Source of the DNA: Odontocerum albicorne
Lineage: Eukaryota; Arthropoda; Insecta; Trichoptera; Odontoceridae
Reading direction: 5' to 3'
Assembly (NCBI GenBank): GCA_949825065.1
Contig: OX463844.1
Coordinates: 29,724,033-29,788,032, forward strand
Length of the DNA stretch: 64,000 nt
Shown here piece by piece: positions 59,468-64,000 of the stretch; positions within the stretch are counted from its first letter, which is position 1; every line of letters starts with the position of its first letter. The position numbers were made by a program, and so were the translations under genes. Under the pieces are notes generated by a model, which was given only the letters and a program-made list of their open reading frames with translations, ran no database searches and was not told the DNA's origin.

Positions 59468-59659
59468 TATAAAGACGAGCTCAGACGATTTAGATAATCA
59501 TTACAAACCCCTCGATGGTTGGAAATTGATGTTATGTTTGTAAACACATTTGTATTGGTCCTCTCTATAACCTTCAATGTTTCGCCCCAAGCATCTACGA
59601 GTATATACAAAAAAATCTTTACAAAATTACTCATCTTTTATATGATTGTATTATACTTT

Positions 59660-59848
59660 TGTTTATACAGTATAACTGGACCGATCATTTTGCAATCTTT
59701 TCAATAAACCAGAAAGTTTTTAAACAAGCCGTTAGGGAAAACTCAACTATATTATTTTATAATACATCACGTCACCAGCGGGAATTGAACTAGTAACTCT
59801 CGGGCTGGATGAAAACCGTCTTAGCAACTAGGCCACAGAGGTCGTAAA
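59660..59848 (-). repeat. SINE family 1 copy, full length
   Basis: On the minus strand: 'ctgtggcctagttgctaaga', 'ccagcccgagagttac', B-box 'gttcaattcccgctgg', body 'tttctggtttattgaaaag' and end 'tatactgtata'. It was used as a length reference for the head. Confidence 0.75.
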
Positions 59849-60429
59849 TTTTCTTAAAATATGTTTTTTTAGTCACAGTGTTGCATAAGTAATTTTGTTA
59901 AGCTTAAAAAATCTATTTCTACCCAATCTGTAACGAGCAGACTATGATTTTGACTTAATCTAAATAATTACCTTATTTTAGGGATGTTTCTCGCTACAAG
60001 AACTTGCAGAAAAAGTTGTTTTTGCAAGCCGGTCCGACGTGCCTCCATAACCTCGGTCTAATGTTATTTTGATGGAGTCACGTTTCGCCCAGCCGAATTA
60101 TTTATGCCCCAAAGTACACAACTGCGGCCAGATATTCCCCGGAGATTCCAACTTTATCCATTTGTGATGCTAAAAACTTGAACAGTTCAAGGGTAGTCAG
60201 GCCGAGTAATCCTAATCCATTACGTATATTGTCACTGACAACACGAATGTCCCTCTGTACAAATAAAAAAACTGGAGTATATGATCGTAAATTTGAAAAA
60301 AAATCTGTAGTGAAATCGTTTCAATATCTCAAACACGACCGGTTTATGACAGATGTTTTTAGGCAAAAAAGATACAATTCAAAATAAAAATCGTATTCAG
60401 ATATCATCACGCCGTTTCTCTGCTGTGGT
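59849..60429. other. AT-rich stretch, nothing recognised
   Basis: A less AT-rich patch at about 60030-60180 shows no recognised frame. Confidence 0.4.
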
Positions 60430-60665
60430 TAGTAGAGGGGACAGATAGCCAGACTTTTTTATCTTGACACACATATTCATCTATACGTTTTTCATATAAA
60501 TCCTTCGATTTCCCTTACGTCTTACATTTCCTTCTTTCTTGATATCATTCACTTGATACCGTACTTTTCTTGGTCTTCCTGTTTCATGCGTTTCACTTAC
60601 ATTTAAAACGGTAAATTTATTTTGATTTTCAATTTGTCAAACCATCTCAAAGTCAGTCATCATAT
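60430..60665 (-). pseudogene. Decayed LINE tail, same family as 2.3 and 61.1 kb
   Basis: The minus strand reads 'GRPRKVRYQVNDIKKEGNV' with one frame break and then 'NRRIYMK'. This parallels 'RKVWLDQVNDILKERNV' and 'NRRSCM' at 61.1 kb. Confidence 0.5.
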
Positions 60666-61054
60666 TGAGTTATTTGTAAACATTTTGAGTATTTTAGCTT
60701 TATTTATTTATTAAAATCCTTCCAATGGACCATAAAATTTGCTTGATTTATTTTGTTTCCAACGTTGGATGAAATATTTACACTTGAATGTTATACAATA
60801 AAAAAAATCATGATAAAAGACAGAATCGTTAAATTAAAAAAATACAGGAATCCTTTGATAAATTTAATGTAACAATTTCATCTGTGAATAGGAAATAGGA
60901 AGAGATATTTGGTAGAAAGCTAGTGAGTGAACTAGGAAACATGTTATGCCTCTGAAGGATAATACTCGTATTATGCTTTTTAAGTCGCTATTTGAAACAC
61001 GCCTGCGACGAAGCGAGTCTTAAATATATGTTTAAATATACAGTGCAAATTTGA

Positions 61055-61165
61055 GTGGTATACATGGTAGAAAAGATCAAGGAAAGTGTGGTTGGATCAA
61101 GTGAATGATATTTTGAAAGAAAGAAACGTTAAAAGTTCGTGGAATCGCAGGAGTTGTATGTGAAG
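61055..61165 (+). pseudogene. LINE ORF2 tail fragment
   Basis: The plus strand reads 'KRSRKVWLDQVNDILKERNV' and 'KSSWNRRSCM' then a stop. It is the extreme C-terminus of a LINE protein, standing immediately before the RT part of another LINE. Confidence 0.55.
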
Positions 61166-61189
61166 GTAAGAGCAAAAATTCTACAGCTA

Positions 61190-63640
61190 CTATTATGACT
61201 GGCGAAGAGGAAATAAGAAACCGCTGGAAGGAATATTACGCTGACCTGCTTAACCAAAGTCACCTAATAATCTGCTGGTGCTTGATAACATTCCTCAGTA
61301 CAGCCCACGCCTGATCTTGATGAAGAACAAAGCCTTGCTGAGGTCAGAATGGCAACTCAACGTCTGAAAAACCACAAAGCAGCAGGTACGGATGGGGTCC
61401 CCTCTGAGATATTCGAATGTAGCAGAGAACCAGTGACTGTCGCTGTTCATGACCTAATGCTTCATATTTGGCAATCAAGAACCATCCATGATGCCTTCCG
61501 TAAATCACGGATTGTAAATATATACAAACGAAAAGGAGAGAAGTCGGACTGTGGTAGAGGTAGGCAAATGGATTACACTGCTTTTGGTTGTGAGTAAAAT
61601 ATTCAGCAGAATTGTCGTGAACACACTTATCAGCACCTTAGACAAGATCACTTTAGAGTCACAGGCTGGGTTTTGCGCATCCCGTAGTACAGTAGACATG
61701 ATATTCACCATCAGGCAACTGCAGGAGAAATGTCGAGATTAGGGTGGGAGTCTATTTGACGCTTTTGTCGATTTGGTCAGGGCTTTTGACTCAATTAATA
61801 GATATTTACTATGGAGGATCCTTGGGAAGCTTGATGTCCCACTATTTCTGAGAGTGCTTCTGACCCAGCTGCATAACTGCAACAGATGTTATATCTCGCT
61901 TGCTGGACTGGAGACGGACGCATTTGATACCAGCACTGGCGTCCACCAGGAATGCGTCCTGGCTCCAACTCTATGTAATGTATACATGACCACCTTTATT
62001 TTGTCGTCGACATACGACTTTGTGTCAGGGAATTAAATAATCTGCGTAGATAACATATCCAACCCAGAGTTGCTCACACATATAGTACATCACGAAGCTG
62101 CGATATGCAGATGATTGCGTTCTTGTTGCGCATTCAGAGAAAGACTTTCAAGAGTTTATCAATGTTTACACAGAGGTGTATCAGATGTTTGGCCTGGAAA
62201 TAAATGGGAAAAAAACTAAGGTGCTACTAGCTTGTTCTGCAGGAAATAAGGCGCTTCAATCACCCAACATTCGAGTGAATGGTGTGCAACTAGAGAATAT
62301 ACCTAACTTCACATATCTGGGCAGCATCCTGGCTTTGAACTCTTCTCTTGATGACGAACTGAAGAGTCGCATCACGAGTACGTCAGCGGGTGTTGCTAAA
62401 TTTAATGACATAATATTCTACAGCAAAGACATCTCCCAGTCTACAAATATATCAGTCTACAAGGTTGTTGTACGCCCCATACTTCTATATGGGTCTGAGA
62501 CTTTGGTAGCCAATATAAAGCACATTCGAAGTCTTGAAACGTTTCACCAGCATTTCCTTCGTCGAATTCTTCGGATTCACTGGAGTTATCATGCCACAAA
62601 TGTCTCGGTCCTGCAACGCTCCAGCTGTAAACCTATAGAAGATATGGTTGTTAACCTGTTCACCGCGTTAAAAATCAAATTCTACGAATCCTGTGTGCGG
62701 CACAATTTCAGCGTTTTTTAATTTCTAAGTTTCAACACATATTTTGTTAAGAATCACTAATATTTGATTACAACACCAAGTAAACATGACACTTAAGTAA
62801 TTTTCTGATAATAAATAATAGTCAATTCTCTTAAGGAGACTCATTAAATAAAGGAGATAAACTTAACATTACGTAAAATAAACAAAGGAGTGCTACGATC
62901 AAATCAATGCTTCATGACACTCACCCAATCAAATGCATATAGCACTAGTAATGTTTATTTACGTAAGAGAGACTTAGTAATGTTTATTTACGTAAGAGAG
63001 ACTCATCGCAGGACTCGATCCGCGCGACAGGTCGTTAATGCTGGAAATATTGAGAAACCAAAAAAATTCGGCGCTCTGTTTATTCAACAATATCTCATAA
63101 ACTAATATAATATTTGACAAGGTTTTCAGAGATGTCTCTAGAATAAAGATTATTTTAAATTTTAGTTCAATTTTTATTCCGGTTTTGTATAATTTTTTTT
63201 AAGTATTTGTGATTTAAAACTTGGATTGTCGTCAGATCACAGGCGTTTGTGCTTCCCGCGGGGAACACGTTAAGGCGAAATTGCGGTGGACCGGGCAATT
63301 GATACGCATGGGTGATCATAGACTCCCAAAACGCGTCTTATACGGGGAAGTGGGGGACAAACGAAGAGTTGGTTTGCAGAGGAAGTGTTATGAGACAGTC
63401 GGCGAGAGTCGGTTACTTTGTGCGGAGTGCCTAAGGACTGGGAGCAGGTGGCCCGAGACCGTGAGGGGTGGAGAGACGTATGTTCTCGGGCTGGTGGCGT
63501 TTCAGCGGCTGGACGTATGAGAAACGTGCAGTCAGCGGGCTGCGAACATGTGTCAATAAGGCCAGGCGGCTCAGCAGGGTCCATAGGTCTGTGGTATTTG
63601 CAGGAGGGAGTACGCATCTAGGATCTTTTTACTCACAGAA
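61190..63640 (+). pseudogene. Broken LINE reverse transcriptase, split by about 0.5 kb
   Basis: In order: 'IRNRWKEYYADLLNQ' (61210), 'KAAGTDGVPSEIFE' (61378), 'VVSKIFSRIVVNTL', 'ESQAGFCASRSTVDMIF', 'FDAFVDLVRAFDSINR', 'GVHQECVLAPTLCNVYM', the catalytic YADD (62104-62115), 'FTYLGSILALNSS', 'RRILRIHWSYHATNVSVLQR' and, after a gap, 'LRWTGQLIRMGDHRLPKRVL' (63273) and a cysteine/arginine-rich end. Frames shift at least at about 61555, 61742 and 62037. 'GCVLAPTLF' is usual where this copy has 'ECVLAPTLC'. The gap (about 62700-63215) carries unrelated AT-rich DNA and is probably an insertion. The clade is uncertain (RTE-like). Confidence 0.75.
62946..63003. repeat. Tandem duplication, period 29
   Basis: Two identical units 'tagtaatgtttatttacgta' plus 'agagagact' lie inside the segment that splits the LINE. 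Confidence 0.9.
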
Positions 63641-64000
63641 GATCCCATGATAGATGTGGAAGAACGGTTCAAGATTGGCATTGGAGAATCTTCGACTACG
63701 AGGCCCGGCCACGACGACGACGATGTGAAGGTGTTTGAATACGAAAGAGACGAAGGTTGTGTCTCATGATGAGACAATCTGGCAGTCTCTTCTCTCTACT
63801 TCCTCCGACAGGGAAATGGCGCGATAGAATGTGTATTATAAATTTTTAGTACTAAATTTCGACTATTCTGGCTTCCGGATAAATAATAATGATCAACATA
63901 TTTGTCAAAAAATGGTTTTACTTCCTTTTCAATAAAAGTTATGATTTTGTTGATATTAATAAGATTCTTTACACGGATATAAACTTAAATTTTATGGATA
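63641..64000. other. Window end, LINE 3' flank
   Basis: 63641-63780 is less AT-rich and may be the 3' UTR of the LINE. 'gtgtctcatgatgagacaat' holds a small palindrome. The remainder is AT-rich with nothing recognised. Confidence 0.35.

Noticed and set aside
3523..59848. tRNA-like heads as functional tRNA genes
   Set aside because: They lack a complete cloverleaf, are diverged between copies and are all followed by the same non-tRNA body, so they are SINEs.
63270..63617. Minus-strand 115-codon frame at the right end
   Set aside because: Antisense of the LINE C-terminal region, whose plus strand carries the recognisable 'LRWTGQLIRM' motif.

Overview
The window looks like AT-rich animal nuclear DNA, most probably from an insect or another arthropod. 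It has spliced exons with GT/AG borders, very long introns, and a dense load of non-LTR retrotransposon pieces, tRNA-headed SINEs, hAT-, piggyBac- and mariner-type DNA transposon remnants and minisatellites. There is no operon structure and no ribosome-binding-site pattern. The species cannot be fixed from what is visible.

Only one host gene is supported. Three plus-strand exons (31926-32011, 38283-38527, 39418-39540) join in phase into tetratricopeptide (TPR) repeats that resemble the C-terminal half of the TMTC family (ER-resident, TPR-bearing O-mannosyltransferases), closest to TMTC1/TMTC2. The gene is open at both ends: the first visible exon starts inside a codon, and the last ends on a splice donor with no further exon recognised in the remaining 24 kb.

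Layout. Positions 1-8.9 kb are mostly unrecognised AT-rich DNA with SINE copies, a decayed LINE tail and a perfect 6 x 44 bp minisatellite. 8.9-11.2 kb holds a jockey-type element with a gag ORF, a poly(A) tail and no reverse transcriptase. 11.7-12.4 kb is a TTAA-flanked piggyBac-like MITE. 12.4-29 kb is AT-rich with SINEs, near-perfect fold-back repeats and small tandem repeats. 29.3-31.8 kb is an antisense, fairly young LINE sitting 130 bp upstream of the first TMTC exon. 32-39.5 kb is the exon region. 39.5-64 kb is the presumed downstream intron or flank, with many SINEs, LINE fragments on both strands, two hAT elements with near-matching 8-bp target duplications, a broken mariner transposase, a 6 x 76 bp satellite with dimeric order, and a broken LINE that reaches the right end.

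Three signals stand out beyond ordinary annotation. First, the octamer TACGAGTA (either orientation) occurs 26 times by hand count, about ten times a simple composition estimate, and in two SINE copies it lies in a 7-10 bp segment that sibling copies lack. Second, several dispersed fold-back motifs have the layout of the small hammerhead ribozymes known from Penelope-like elements. Third, many inverted repeats have loops of only 1-7 nt.
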